Positions 34,032-45,392 of a DNA stretch of 64,000 nucleotides are shown here, piece after piece. The stretch is from Tricholoma matsutake (Eukaryota > Basidiomycota > Agaricomycetes > Agaricales > Tricholomataceae). The stretch is taken from the NCBI GenBank assembly GCA_026075535.2, contig AP026540.1:1798001-1862000 (forward strand), given 5' to 3'. The notes below the pieces were generated by a model. That model was not told the origin of the DNA, did no database searches, and saw only the letters and a list, made by a program, of their open reading frames with translations. The position numbers were made by a program, and so were the translations under genes. Every line of letters starts with the position of its first letter. Position 1 is the first letter of the stretch.

Positions 34032-34966
34032 TCCAAGCAATCTGGAATTTGACTGAGTTTAATTTGTATGGAGTGGAATTTTATATTCCATAACATGTTA
34101 TGTATTTCAACATTACTATGCCATACATATTTCTTTCACCTTGACTGAGCCTCTCTGATATATAGCCAGATTTCCCAACTGCTCAATGTTTTGTCCTGTA
34201 ACTATCGAGAGATCAAATTATTCATGGTTTGGATCTTCTTTCTATCTCTACAACACATCCATCATTGTTATATTAGGTGAAGAGTAAGATTTGGGCTGTT
34301 GAAATCAGTGTTTCCCCTGTTTGAGCTAGTCTACCTTTAAAAATGGTTATGAGATCAAAATTACTGACATTTGTCAATTTTGATCATAGAAACAGGACAG
34401 CTAGACTTGGGTCTAGAGGAATTGGATCATTAGTCCAGAACTTTGCACTCATCCATCTATTCTGACTGGACTCTAACTTTCTGACTGGACTCCAACTGGA
34501 GTCCAACTAACCTACTAGGACAGTCTAACAGTCTGGCCATATGGAAGGATGCTAAGTTTGGCAGCCTACACTAAGGTGGACAGAAAAGACAGGATCAAGG
34601 TATCTTCATTGTATGGAAGTGGGAACGTAAGTTACTATAAATAAGAAAGATATAATATGTACTATACCTTCATTGCATGGAAGTGGGAATGAAGGTGTGG
34701 AATCAAAAAATAAAGATATATATGTGAAAAGTAAACTGTGTAGGCAAAAGGCTGCATCAGGCATAATGTGCAGTTAGGGAAGGCTGCATCAAGCATAGTA
34801 TGTGATTTAGGAAGGTGCCACATCAGTGGTCTGTACCCATGATGGGTGTAATAGACTATATTGGAGCTGTAGAATAGATGTTGGTGTCAGCAGATAAGTT
34901 GTTGTAAGTCTGGGGAGGCCAACATTCGTCAGGACAGGAGGTTCATCAGTCACATGCTGGCATAGG
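34032..34966. other. About 0.9 kb, AT-rich, no gene supported
   Basis: 3' flank of the NACHT gene. A motif containing TTCATTG(T/C)ATGGAAGTGGGAA occurs twice (about 34604 and 34669), and GACTGGACTC twice near 34465-34495. These look like old repeat debris; no family could be named. Confidence 0.4.
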
Positions 34967-35474
34967 ATGTGCAGTGGGGCACATGTTGGTGTTGTGGATG
35001 TATGTGTGTGTAGTGGATGTCATAAGTTTGTGGGGCCAGACTTATACTCCTCCCTACTTAAAAACATTGCATGGGTCTCAGACCTCCATCCCATTTTCAT
35101 CTTCCCATTTGTTGAGGGCATTGGGGTCACCCCCAGGGCCATCAGGACCACTAGGGTCATCGGGTCCACCGGGGGGTCTGTCCTCTAGACCAGGATCTTC
35201 CAACCCAAAGTGTTCAGGCTGGTTGATGCCCCCTACATACTCAAGGGGAGTTCTTGAACGAAAACCTTCCGGGTTGGCAGAAGGGTGTGGGGCATGGGAG
35301 GACATGAGATTGGCACTGATTGAAGGGGCTCCTGAGCCGATTTGTTGGAATATATTTGAGGGTCTGGAAGACACTCCAAAAGTAGTGGCAGGTTGAGGGT
35401 TGGAAAGGGTGGATCACTGGATTGCAGAGATCCCAGGAATAGTACCGGCACGTTGGGAGTTTCTTGTTGTGCAC
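34967..35474 (-). pseudogene. Possible gag fragment following LTR A
   Basis: On the minus strand, right after the LTR at 35538-36240, open blocks (35078-35374 and 35233-35451) read as a Pro/Gly/Ser-rich protein with PPGGPDDPSGPDGPGG and an acidic end. This composition and position are common for fungal retrotransposon Gag starts, but no zinc knuckle is present, so the assignment is weak. The rest of the element is absent. Confidence 0.3.
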
Positions 35475-35537
35475 TGGCAGGTCTCAGTAGGGGTCATAGA
35501 GAGGAATGAGACGAGTGAAGTGTGAGTTCATATATAC

Positions 35538-36240
35538 TGTTAAGAACTGATCCTGGAACATCAGAATCTGATTGGACCCTGCGGGTGTTGATAGCAGAAG
35601 GTTGTTGGGTCATTGCGGATTCTGCGGGAGGGGAAATGGAAAGGACTTGGCTTCAGCTTGTAGGAAGCTGCGCCCTTCACCTCGTCTGGTGTTCTAATTT
35701 CAAGATGAAGGTTTGGAGGTAGGAGTGGGGAAGTGTGGGTAAATGCAGGGAGGAGTATGGAGGGACTTGGTTTAAGTTCAGATGAGATTAGAACTTCAGA
35801 GGAAGACTGGAGGTCGAGTCGAAGGGAGTTCAGACTCTTAGTGGACTGAGGTAGGAGTAGAAGGAGATTTAGATTGGCAGGTTTAAAGTTGAGTCTATGT
35901 CGACATATGAACTGAGAATACAAGGCAAAACTAACTAAGCTTAGATACTGTAGTCCGGAATAAATGTGGAACAGGAATGAAGACTGCGGCAGTGTCTTGA
36001 CTGCATAGATGAATTACCTAGCGGGAGCTGCACAGGAATCCATAGTCAAATTTGCAATAGAGATGGCAGCCTTGGGAAGGCAGCCATGGGTGATGTACAA
36101 GGTGGCCTGGTGCACAGCAGTGTGGGCAGTGCAAGGTGGCTGGGAACAAAATTGGGAGGAGTAGACAAATGTCAGGTTCGATGTGCAGAAAAGGGTCAGA
36201 TGGATGCAGGTTCCAATCGGACAAGGAACGGTTCTTGACA
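35538..36240 (-). repeat. ~703-bp LTR A (minus orientation)
   Basis: Begins TGTTAAGAACTGATCC and ends GGTTCTTGACA on the plus strand, so it has TG...CA ends with a short inverted repeat. It is the reverse complement of the repeat at 38441-39155. No matching 5-bp duplication was found around it. Confidence 0.7.
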
Positions 36241-36291
36241 GAAACCCAGTCCATTACCCGCTTAACCTATTCAGCTTACTCCTTAACTCAG

Positions 36292-38164
36292 TCAAGACTC
36301 AGAAATGAATCTTATTATAAACAGAAACAAAGTAAAAAGATTTTTTTTTTCTGCCTGGATCCTACCCTTCCACTTCCCCCTCACCGTCTTCATCACCGTC
36401 TCCCCCACCATCACCCTCTTTGTCAACCTCACCCTCTTCTCCACCCTTGCCCTCTTCTCCACTCTCACTCTCCTCCTCATCATCCGCCCTTCTTTTTCGA
36501 GATACTTCTGGAATGCCACCCAGTCTTCCCCTGACTGGCAGATTCCACATCTTTCCCACTGGGACTCCCTTACCATCTGCTCGACTTCGTCATCATCACT
36601 CTCCTCCCCGGTGCTTTCCTCCTCCTCCCATGTTGGGTCCAAGGTGTCCCGAACCTCCTCCATGTTGCGGGAAAGATCCCCAAACCCTTTCCTCACCATC
36701 TTCACCAGCTGCTACAGCAGCTCTGTGATCTCCCACTACCCCCTGCTGTTCCTGCCACAGTTCCTGCCAGTTTGGTTGCAGGGACCTCCTGCCCCTCCTG
36801 CTAGTGTTTAAAGGTCCGGTCCTACAAACTGGAAAAAGACCGAAACCGGACTGAACTGAACCGAAGTCCGGTTCATCAGGTGGCTATTTATAGGACCGGT
36901 CTTTTGCAGTCCAGTTGCCAGTCTTTTGCTTTGAAAAATATCATTGAACTGATGAAAACCGATCCGAACCGGTTTCAACTGGTTTATAGGTCACGTGCAC
37001 TATACCCGCTGATTCCCACACATAATGGCTTCAATTCCGCTCCCTGGACCATCAAAAACGGTTGAGAACTGAGAGAGATATGACAAAATACATTTTGATG
37101 TGAGTATTTTGATGTCATTTGAGCAGCTGTGACTGTACTGTTTATACCTTGTGCTACAAAAATGTTGGGCACAATTGGACATTATCCAAGGCAAAGGAAT
37201 AACATACATAAACATCTATACCATGTGTATTTGATTCATTTAACAGCCCTAACAAGTTGTAACTACAAACTACAAACTACAACATGGAATACAATGTACT
37301 TTTGTTTTGGTCATATCTCTGTCAGATCTTGATAAAATCTCTTAAAAGTTGGACCAGTCACTGGGGAATTACAATATCCAACTGTTTGTGTAATGGTGAG
37401 ATGGTCCGGTTAATAGTTGGTGAGAAATATATGGGTTATATTGGTACAACAAATTTTACAACAAAAAGTCGGTTCAAACTGGTTTTTTTTGGTCCATGGA
37501 CTGATATGGACCGGTCCTATGTGGTCCGGTTGCAGTTCAGCAATATCTGGGTCAGTCTTGGACTGGTTGCAGTTGTGGTTACCCCATTTAGACATAAAAA
37601 ACCAGACTTAACTGGACCTGTAAATGCTACCTCCCGCACTACCTCCTTGCATTTGTGCTTGATGTGCATGCAATTATTGCACATGTGTCCCTGCGCGCCC
37701 ATCTTGAAACACGAGATTTTTTGATATTTACATCTAGGCCACTTATCAGTAATGGAAGACAGAGAAGTAAAACAAGAAACACACCTTTTGCAGGGCAACA
37801 CCACCTGCACCCGCACTGGACCCTCGGACTCCTCTGACCCCACTCGCGCCTTTGACTTGGTGACTTTCTTTTTCTTTGGGGACTTGCTCCCCTCAGCCTC
37901 ATCCCCCAAACCTGTGGCTGCAGCCACCCACTTCTTCTCCACTCTTCTTGCGGCTGCTGCTTCCTTCTTCTGCACCTCTGCCTCCTGGCATGCCTCCTCT
38001 GCTGCCTTTTGTGCCTCCTGCGCCCTCTGCTCCTGCTCTCTCGCCGCTTCCTCCAGCTCCTTCATCTCCTGTCCCATCTGCTCTTTCATCGCCCACTCCC
38101 TCTGTTCATGTTGGGCCTTCATCGTGGCCAACTTGGTGTTCATGGAGATAGCTGGGGGGGACAT
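36292..38164 (-). pseudogene. Cys-rich coiled-coil protein gene, split by an 0.8-kb repeat
   Basis: Two minus-strand parts: 37620-38164 and 36292-36810. The first has a long charged helix (EQREWAMKEQMGQEMKEL onwards, rich in Glu/Ala/Lys, coiled coil), then a basic Ser/Lys stretch and a Cys cluster (PCKRC, CFKMGAQGHMCNNCMHIKHKC) resembling a zinc-cluster. The second has MVRKGFGDLSRNMEEVRD followed by an acidic tract. In other Agaricomycetes proteins of this pattern occur in many copies, with a Cys cluster followed by an acidic helical end; that is from memory and not checked. The two parts are separated by the ACCGGTC-rich repeat at 36812-37619. Function unknown. Confidence 0.4.
36812..37619. 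mobile_element. ~0.8-kb ACCGGTC-rich repeat, possibly a non-autonomous DNA element
   Basis: The left end AGGTCCGGTCC and the right end (reverse complement AGGTCCAGTT) are similar. Internally, GGACCGGTC and CCGGTT motifs recur in both orientations near both ends, as in subterminal repeats of hAT-like elements. No clear target-site duplication could be found, so it may be degraded. Confidence 0.4.
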
Positions 38165-38301
38165 ATTGATTAGGTGGTGGGAGTAGGAAACAACGAGAAA
38201 AATTCTTCAACCAACTGCCACATTCGGAAATTCAACCAACTTCCTTATTCAGACTCAAACTCCCATGGGCCTCGTAGGCTCAGCACTAAGGGGGAAATAC
38301 T

Positions 38302-38350
38302 GTCAAGAACCATTCCTTGTCCGATAGGAACCCGCATCCATCCGACACTT
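38302..38350 (+). repeat. ~49-bp 5' fragment of the same LTR family
   Basis: TGTCAAGAACCATTCCTTGT and the next ~30 bases match the start of LTR B, then similarity stops. It lies 90 bp upstream of LTR B in the same orientation. Confidence 0.65.
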
Positions 38351-38440
38351 TTTTTGTTGTCATTTGGCTCCCAGGTAAGTCTCTGTTATCTTGTTTTTCT
38401 TTACTTATTGTCTTTATTTCATGTACAATGATGCAACAAC

Positions 38441-39155
38441 TGTCAAGAACCATTCCTTGTCCAATCGGAACCCACATCCATCTGACACTTTTCCACAGCT
38501 CAAATCTGACATTCACCAACTCCTCCCATTTTGTTCCTGGCCGCCTTGCACTGCCCACACTGCTGTGCACCAGGCCGCCTTGTACAGCACCCACGGCTGC
38601 CTTACCAAGGCTGCTGTCTCTTTTGCAAATTCAACTATGGACTCCTGTGCGGCCCCCGCTAAGTAATTTATTTATGCAGTCAAGACACTGCCACAGCTAC
38701 CGACATGTTCTGCTCCAATTCCAGACCTCTAGTATTTAAGCATAGTTAGTTTCAACTTGTATTACTCAGTTCATATATCGACATAGACTCGACAAAGCCC
38801 CATCTTTAACTTGCCAATCTAAATCTCATTCTACTCCTACCTCTTCTTCTAAGAGTCTGAACTTCATTCAACTCAACCTCTAGTTCTTCCTCCCAAGCTT
38901 TGGTCTCATCTGAACTTAACCCAAGTCCCTCCGTACTCCTTCCCACATTTACCCACACTTACCTGCTCCTACCTCCAAATATTTGTCTCAAAATTAGGAC
39001 ACCAGATGAGGTGAAGGGCGCAGCTTCTTATAAGCTGAAGCTGAGTCCTTTCTGTTCCCCTTCACAGGACCCACTATAACCCGACAACTTTCCATTATCG
39101 ACATCTGCAGGGTCTGACCGGATTCTGACATGCCTTCTAGGATCAGTTCTTAACA
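38441..39155 (+). repeat. ~715-bp LTR B (plus orientation), inverted relative to LTR A
   Basis: Starts TGTCAAGAACCATTCC and ends CAGTTCTTAACA. The body matches LTR A in reverse (for example the block with GCAGTCAAGACACTGCC). The sequence following it to 39226 could be the start of an internal region; it is cut by the hAT-like MITE at 39227. Confidence 0.72.
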
Positions 39156-39226
39156 ATGACAAATGACTCAACAACAAGAACACGAAGAGGATGCAGGAGC
39201 AATGGCGGGAATAAATGCACGGCAGG

Positions 39227-39703
39227 TAGGGCAAGGCAGGGGTTACCCCTGGGTGTCAAATCTCATACCCTTACCCCTACCCCTGAACACCCTACCCTTA
39301 GGGGTAAGGGTATGGAAACATATAATGGTTGCCAAGGGTATGGGAGGGTTTGTCAAGGGTGGCACAAAATCAACATATTTAGAGCAAAATTCATTTGAAA
39401 AGTGTTGATAACTATTGTATTTACTATTAATATCACATATTAATACCTCTTATTAACATATGAAAGCCATTATCATGTTGGACAATCCCAAAATCTGAAT
39501 TTAATTAATGAAAATCTTGAATATGAGTCTTTGTAGCTGAAAAATCAAATGATATTCTTACATAAGCATACCCCTGGCATACCCCTGTACCCTTAGTAAG
39601 GGTACAGGGGTATGCAAGGGTATGAACTTCCAAATCCCTACCCTTACCCTCATACCCTTAGCCCCAAAACACAAGGGTATACCCCTACCCCTGCCTTGCC
39701 TTA
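39227..39703 (-). mobile_element. hAT-like MITE, copy 1 (477 bp)
   Basis: Ends TAGGGCAAGGCAGGGGTT and (reverse complement) TAAGGCAAGGCAGGGGTA. It is the inverted counterpart of 56616-57080. Flanks ACGGCAGG and ACAGTGGG agree at five of eight bases, a weathered 8-bp duplication. There is no coding capacity; inside the ends are CCCTTACCCCTA-like strings in both orientations. Confidence 0.8.
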
Positions 39704-39809
39704 ACAGTGGGAATGAAGGCAATGGGGAGGGGAGGGCCAGCTGCACCACATACAACACAGGCACATTTTTTTTTACATTTGCTTCTTATTTTTCTTGACT
39801 AACTTTGGT

Positions 39810-40660
39810 GTTCATTATTATAGGTTTTACTTATGTTACAACATGATGATCCATGACCCCACCATCTACCACCACTGCTGTCAGCCCCTGCTTGCAGAGT
39901 GGAACCAACACACCCACACCTGCCAACTGAGAAAGACCTGCCTACCAACAACAACAAACTGCCGCCACGAGCAACTGCTTGTGGGGTGAAAATGGAGAGC
40001 AACGACAACTATGACGAGATAGCGGGGATGGCAATGACGGAACAACAGGGATGATGACAATGATGGGACTCACCGACAATCACTGCAGCTCAGAAAATAT
40101 GATGGAGGGAGAACGGGGACAATCATGACAATGATGAAGACAAAGGCAACAGGGATGGGGACTTGAACACGGGGACAGGATGGGATGAGGCATAGGCCCA
40201 AACAACATGTATCATCATTTGGGCCCGAGGTGAGTTTCTCTTATGTTCTTTTCTTTTCTTATTTTTTGTCATTCAACTGACTTCTACCTTTTTATCTACA
40301 GGTCTTATCTCACAATGATGCAACGATACCAACCAGTGTATGAAACAGGCAATTTTTCATCTGTTTTTTTTTTTTTTTCCCTTTCAACTGACTCAAGTCT
40401 TCATTTATTATAGTCTTTACTTATGTTACAACAACAAAACAACCCATGACCCCATCATCTACCACCACCGCTGCTCACCCCTGCCTGCAGAGTGGTTGGG
40501 TGATGGGATAATGAAGGAACAACATGACCATAACAGGGACGACAGACATGGCAACGAGACAGGGATCGAAATGGGCCCAGACAATGGTTTATCATCATCT
40601 GGACCATGCAGACAATGATGATGCAATGAGGACAACGAGGGGGAGGTAATTAGTTTTGTA
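39810..40660. repeat. Duplicated low-complexity segments
   Basis: A block of about 90 bp (CATGACCCCACCATCTACCA ... CTGCAGAGTGG) at about 39850 recurs near 40445, with GACAA/GATGAC-rich sequence between. Related motifs return at 44.0-45.0 and 47.0-47.7 kb. No coding function. Confidence 0.5.
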
Positions 40661-40705
40661 CCTGTTACTTAATTAGTTAAATGAAAATTTTAATATTTGT
40701 GTCAC

Positions 40706-41066
40706 TATAATGGCAACCTCAGCCTCTAACAAAGGGAAATCCAAAGTTAAAATTATACTACATATTACAGGGATTGGGGGTGCACCTAGCAAAGGGAAAT
40801 CTGAAGAGAAAACTCTAAGGATCCCTTTGCCAATGCTCAGTATATGTGAAGACTGCAAAAATCAAATAATAATCTAAAAATAGAAAAGGCAGAGATAGGC
40901 AGATCAAGGCCGCTGAATGACATCATACCAAGGGGTAGATGTCGGAAGGGGTACTCCACCTCTAAATATAAAACTGTCAACATGCACAAACGTGATAGAA
41001 GGACAAACATAAAAAATAGGAGAAACACACAGGGCACCCCCCCGAGTCCCCCCTAGTCCCCTTACA
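40706..41066 (-). mobile_element. Solo LTR of the same Gypsy family, internally deleted
   Basis: Starts TATAATGGCAACCTCAGCC and ends CTAGTCCCCTTACA. Perfect 5-bp duplication GTCAC at 40701-40705 and 41067-41071. Compared with the full LTRs about 80 bp are missing after GTGATAG near 40998. It marks a third integration, removed by LTR-LTR recombination. Confidence 0.93.
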
Positions 41067-41397
41067 GTCACCCTAATGCAAATATAAGGCATTCTTCAAA
41101 TAAAAAAACCTTATTCTCTGTTGCTTCTGTATGTATACAGGGTGTAGTTAAGGTAGTTGAGAGTTGTAGAATACAATACACATGTTAAACAATGTAGAAC
41201 ATCAAATAGAAGGTAAAAAAAGAGTGAAAAACCATGGTGTATATTTGTGGTGTCACACCTGCAGTGTTTCACAACAGACCATGGTAAAAACCTGTCACCA
41301 TGGGTGCGGTGTTAGAATGGGTGTGGTGTACACAGGTATGGGTGTGGTGTGTGAAATTTTACCCATGGTGTGACCCATGCTACACCCTACATATCCA

Positions 41398-42370
41398 CAT
41401 GAAGGTTGGAAGAGGAATCTCGCTTTGCACAGCTTGTCGGTGGCTGCATGCAGAGGGCTTCTGCTACACAGAGCACAAGAAAGCTCTTTATTATGACGGC
41501 CATGAGTGGCCAGATGTTCTTGCATATCAAAAGAATGTGTTTCTTCCTGAAATGGATGAATATTGAAGACAACTTGTTGAGTATGTCATTGGTGATGTGG
41601 ACAAGGAGGTCAAGAAAATTGCTGGTAATTTTGTTGAATGGCAATTGGTTCTCATTGCACATGATGAGATGACAGCTCAAGCAAACAATGGTAAAGGAAA
41701 GAGTTGGGTGTTGGAGGGAGAACATCCATTAAAGAAGAAAGGTGTTGGTCGAGGGATTCATCAAAGTGATGTAATATGTTAGACAGTAGGTTGGTTGCCA
41801 GAAGCCAGTCAAACCCTCAAATATGGCAAGAATTATGATGGTTGCTGGACTGGTGAGCTCTTTGTAAAACAGGTTTGCCACTGATTTCCATTCTATAAAA
41901 TTTCTGTCTCACTGCAACTTAACAGCTTGTTGAGAAAATTATTCCTGCATTTGAGTGAGCACATGGACCTGGATACCAAGGTTGATAATTCCAAGGACAT
42001 GCTGCTTATGCAGTTGATACACTTCTCACCCAGTGAATGAATTTACAGCCTGGTGGAAAGCAAGCATGGCTTCGCAATGGCTGGTACATGCACGACAGTG
42101 AGAAAGTCATTCAACCCATAATCCTCCCATCTGATCACCTTGACTTTCCAGACCAACCAAAAGGAATGAAACAAGTGCTTGTTGAGCATGGCTTGTGGAC
42201 CCACAAACTCTGAATGTTATGTGCTGAGAAGTGTGTCCATGATGCAACCACTTGTTGTGCAACACCTATACTTGATTTACAGCTTGACTTCAAGGAACAA
42301 TGCTCATTGGTACAAGAGGTCATTGCACAGGCTGGTCATCTTTGCATCTTCCTTCCTAAATTTCATTATT
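41398..42370 (+). pseudogene. DDE-superfamily transposase remnant
   Basis: Broken frames give WLHAEGFCYTEHKKALYYDG, LIAHDEMTAQANNG, VGRGIHQSDVIC and AGHLCIFLPKFHY, a pattern I know from a large family of fungal DDE endonucleases (HDE, then DNSxGH, then an NxIEFFW box). The first Asp block is at about 41650. The second is present as GATAATTCCAAGGACATGC but has lost one base near 41987. The sequence stops before the third (Glu) block. An intron is seen at about 41872-41926 (GTTTGCC ... TTAACAG). Several stops. Inactive, 3'-truncated. Confidence 0.65.
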
Positions 42371-42419
42371 GTAAGTCTGGCCCCACAGACTCATGACATT
42401 ACGACAAGTTAATTTACCT

Positions 42420-42835
42420 ATGCCGCTGTTACACACTTCTATGGCACCAGCACACCACACACATCGCCAACACAACCACCCTTGCCACCGACACAGCCAC
42501 TGGCAATAGCACAGCCACCTACAGTGCATAAACAACTCACCAACACCAGACATACCAATGTCTGTGTTACATTACTACACCACTGTTACACACTTCCACG
42601 GCGCCGGCACAGCCACACACATCGCCGACACAACCACCCTTGCCACCGGCACAGCCACCGTCGATAGCATAGCCACCTATGGTGCATAAACAACTCACCA
42701 ACACCAGATATACCAATGTCTGTGTTACAGTGAGTTATGGCCACCCTACACTGCCAACACACTCCCACGGCACCGACACAGCCACACACATCGCTGACAC
42801 AATCACCCTCGCCGCCAGCACAGCCACCGGTGAAT
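42420..42835. repeat. ~159-bp tandem repeat, about 2.6 copies
   Basis: Units share CACACACATCGCC, CACCCTTGCCACCG and the marker CACCAGACATACCAATGTCT (42543) / CACCAGATATACCAATGTCT (42702), giving a 159-bp spacing. CA-rich; no coding role is likely. Confidence 0.75.
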
Positions 42836-42979
42836 ACGACAACAACAACCAGCGACATGCATCCTGGCAATGGCACCATACATCCTTATTACCCTTCTAT
42901 CCACATCCAGCAGTGCTGACATTATCCTATTGATGTGGTACCTTCCTATTATGGGACTACACCCAATGCGGTGATAGGT

Positions 42980-43573
42980 CCACCTTGTCGTTCAAGCTCG
43001 GAAAACACATCTACGATCATTGTCAAAGCTCTATGAAGTTCTACAGACCTCTACAAAGCTCTACAAACCCATATGAACCCCTCCAAAGTTCTGTGAAACT
43101 CTACAAAACTCTACAAAGTCACGAAAATGCTTCGAAAATCTTCACATGCCTTTGGCCACCATAATACAATTCCCCCAACCTTCAGACAGCTCAGAATATA
43201 CACTTGGAACATTGTCAATGAGTTCCAAACTGGTTTCGAGCAATATCACAGTGATATCGGCTTTGAACAAGTCCGATATTTCCTCGACTGACTTCAAAAA
43301 TCATCAAACATTGAAAATCGACATCAGACACTATATCACTATCCGAATGGTCATCGCACACATGCCAGATGTATCCCCTACTATTGTCGAACAATATCGC
43401 ACCAATTCCGGGCCACAAACGAAGTCTGAAGAATCTTCGAAAATCTTCGAAAAACCTTGAACCTCGAAAAACATCTTCAGACACAGTATTTCCTATTCGA
43501 ACGATCTTCAAACGCATGCTGGACACATGGGACACTATCTCGAGTATATCAAACACATTTCGACCACATGTGA
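42980..43573. repeat. Dispersed repeat, segment A (copy at 61.4 kb)
   Basis: From GTCCACCTTGTC onwards, similar along about 590 bp to 61441-62035. Rich in CTCTAC(A/G)AA and TTCGAAAA-type short strings. Interrupted at its right end by a tRNA-derived unit, whereas at 61.4 kb the sequence continues directly into segment B. Confidence 0.75.
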
Positions 43574-43905
43574 GTACATTACACTCCTCCACCTATTCCA
43601 GTCGGATTCTGGTCAGAATGCCCATTCCGATTGGAATTTCCAAAATTCCAGGGAATTACACATATATTTTTCTCACAATTCATAATTCCAATTGGACTGG
43701 AGGGTCAATTTTACCTCTGGAATCCCCGGAATCTACCCAGACTCATTTTTACCTGGAACAGTTGGATCAACCAGATGCACAGCAACTAGCATAACTGGAA
43801 TGCATGTGCTTTCCCAAATAAAATTTCAATGTACAACAAGAATTGAACGCTCGACCTTGGGTCTGCACACATAACAGCACACTTAACCACTGAGCTACCA
43901 AGTAA
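43574..43905 (-). mobile_element. tRNA-derived SINE-like element (minus)
   Basis: On the minus strand the head reads TTGGTAGCTCAGTGGTTAAG (A-box like) and, about 35 nt later, AAGGTCGAGCGTTCAATTC (B-box like). The body ends in GACTGGAATAGGTGGAGGAG then TGTAATGTAC. The same tail occurs in a second unit at 45352-45384. Pol III-type promoters and a shared tail are what SINEs show. Target-site duplications are unclear. Confidence 0.6.
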
Positions 43906-44529
43906 TTATTTGTCTACATACATCTAATACCTTTATTACCCAACCAAGGTGCATAGTTACAGCCATTAACAGAATACGCAAACATGCATATTGCATGACA
44001 CATGACATGTGACTGCCAGCTCACAACCACCACCACCATCGTCAACGCTGCCTCCTCCTCCTCTCCACTCTACCACCACCATTCCCACACCCACTGCCAC
44101 CATCACCACCACCTTCAAATGAGCCGACTGGACAGAATGCGGGCCCAAATGATGGCAATTGTCGTTTGGGCCATAGATAAGTTTTTTTCTTTTTTTTTTT
44201 TCTTTTTAGCAATCAACTAATTGTAATTTATTGCTTTTTTGGCTATATACTACTGGGGACGACCTGCTGCAACAAAAAATGCACAATGCATGCCCACAGC
44301 CACCCAATCCCCCTTTCAAATGGGATGTGAGGCTGTCGACATGGGCTAGGTGGGTGCAGAGGGATGCCAGGAGACCCCAGAAGGGGGATACCTGCCTAGT
44401 AAGCACCCACCAACCCCCGTACATGTGCCACGTCGCACTCACATGCCCAAACCCCTCCCCCCCCCCCCAAAAAAAAAAAAAAAGACAGAAATCCAAACGG
44501 GGGATGACAGCAACAAACAATGACAAGCC

Positions 44530-44990
44530 ACCCCACCCCCAGCCTCACGAGCAACTGCTCATGGGGTGGAACATGGGTGGAATGATGCCCATGTGCAGGG
44601 ACAGGAGACAACAATGACACACCACCCGCCCCCAGCCTCACAAGCAACTGCTCGTGGGGTGGATTGCGGGTGGAACAACAACAATGACAAGCCACCCACC
44701 CCCAGCCTCACAAGCAACTGCTCGTGGGGTAGAATGTGGGTGGAACAATGCCTAGGTGCCCGGATAGGAGACAACGACACACCACCTGTCCCCAGCCTCA
44801 TGAGCAACTGCTCGTGGGGTGGATCATGGGTGGAATGACAATGATGACAAGCCACCCACCCCCAGCCTCACAAGCAACTGCTCATGGGGTGGAACATGGG
44901 TGGAATGATGCCTAGGTGCCCAGATAGGAGACGATGACACACCACCCACCCCCAGCCTCACGAGCAACTGCTCATGAGGTGGAATGTGAG
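44530..44990. repeat. Palindrome-containing satellite (70/90-bp alternating)
   Basis: Six copies of an 18-mer close to CACGAGCAACTGCTCGTG, an 8-bp inverted repeat around AC, start at 44546, 44639, 44709, 44799, 44869 and 44959. Spacings are 93, 70, 90, 70, 90 bp, so the true unit is a ~160-bp higher-order repeat holding two palindromes. Single copies of the palindrome also occur near 39966 and 47212. Confidence 0.8.
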
Positions 44991-45141
44991 GGGTTAGTTT
45001 TATGTATATATATAATCAAATCATCCCCTGCGAGGGATGGGCTTAAATTTAAAGAAATTTGATCTTAATTATCTACTTTGAAAAAATGAAGTTGTGAGTT
45101 TGAGTGTCAGAAATAAACTTTATAATAGCTAGTTAATAATT

Positions 45142-45390
45142 CTCCTGTGGCTCAACTGGTTGAGCACGGTGTTTGGTTTATCACACAAGGCCTTGAGTTA
45201 ATCCTTGCTCTGCACCAATTAATTTTGTAGGCAACTGAGGAACTTCAGGACTCGAAGTTTGACTTGACTTGACTTTCTACTGTTGTATACTGTAAGTTAA
45301 TTAAACTAAACATGCCTAACTTGGAGTCTGGAATAACTGGATTCCAGAGAGTCTGATTGGAATAGGTGGGGGAGTGTAAATTACTGAACA
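45142..45390 (+). mobile_element. tRNA-derived SINE-like element (plus)
   Basis: Head CTCCTGTGGCTCAACTGGTT (A-box like) followed by CTTGAGTTAATCCTTGC (B-box like). Tail TCTGATTGGAATAGGTGGGG then GAGTGTAAATTAC matches the tail of the minus-strand unit at 43574, though the heads differ. The unit lies immediately before segment B. Confidence 0.55.
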
Positions 45391-45392
45391 AG

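Noticed and set aside
36292..36810. Plus-strand Pro/Ser/Leu-rich frames (36136-36811) as a secreted or wall protein
   Set aside because: They are the antisense of an acidic, charged minus-strand frame with better protein-like content.
39227..39703. CCCTTACCCCTACCCC strings that look telomere-like
   Set aside because: They are interrupted, occur in both orientations and belong to the subterminal part of a bounded hAT-like MITE; no TTAGGG array is present.
43840..43905. Possible tRNA gene on the minus strand
   Set aside because: A- and B-box-like segments exist, but acceptor and anticodon stems do not pair well and a long shared tail follows; a SINE head fits better.
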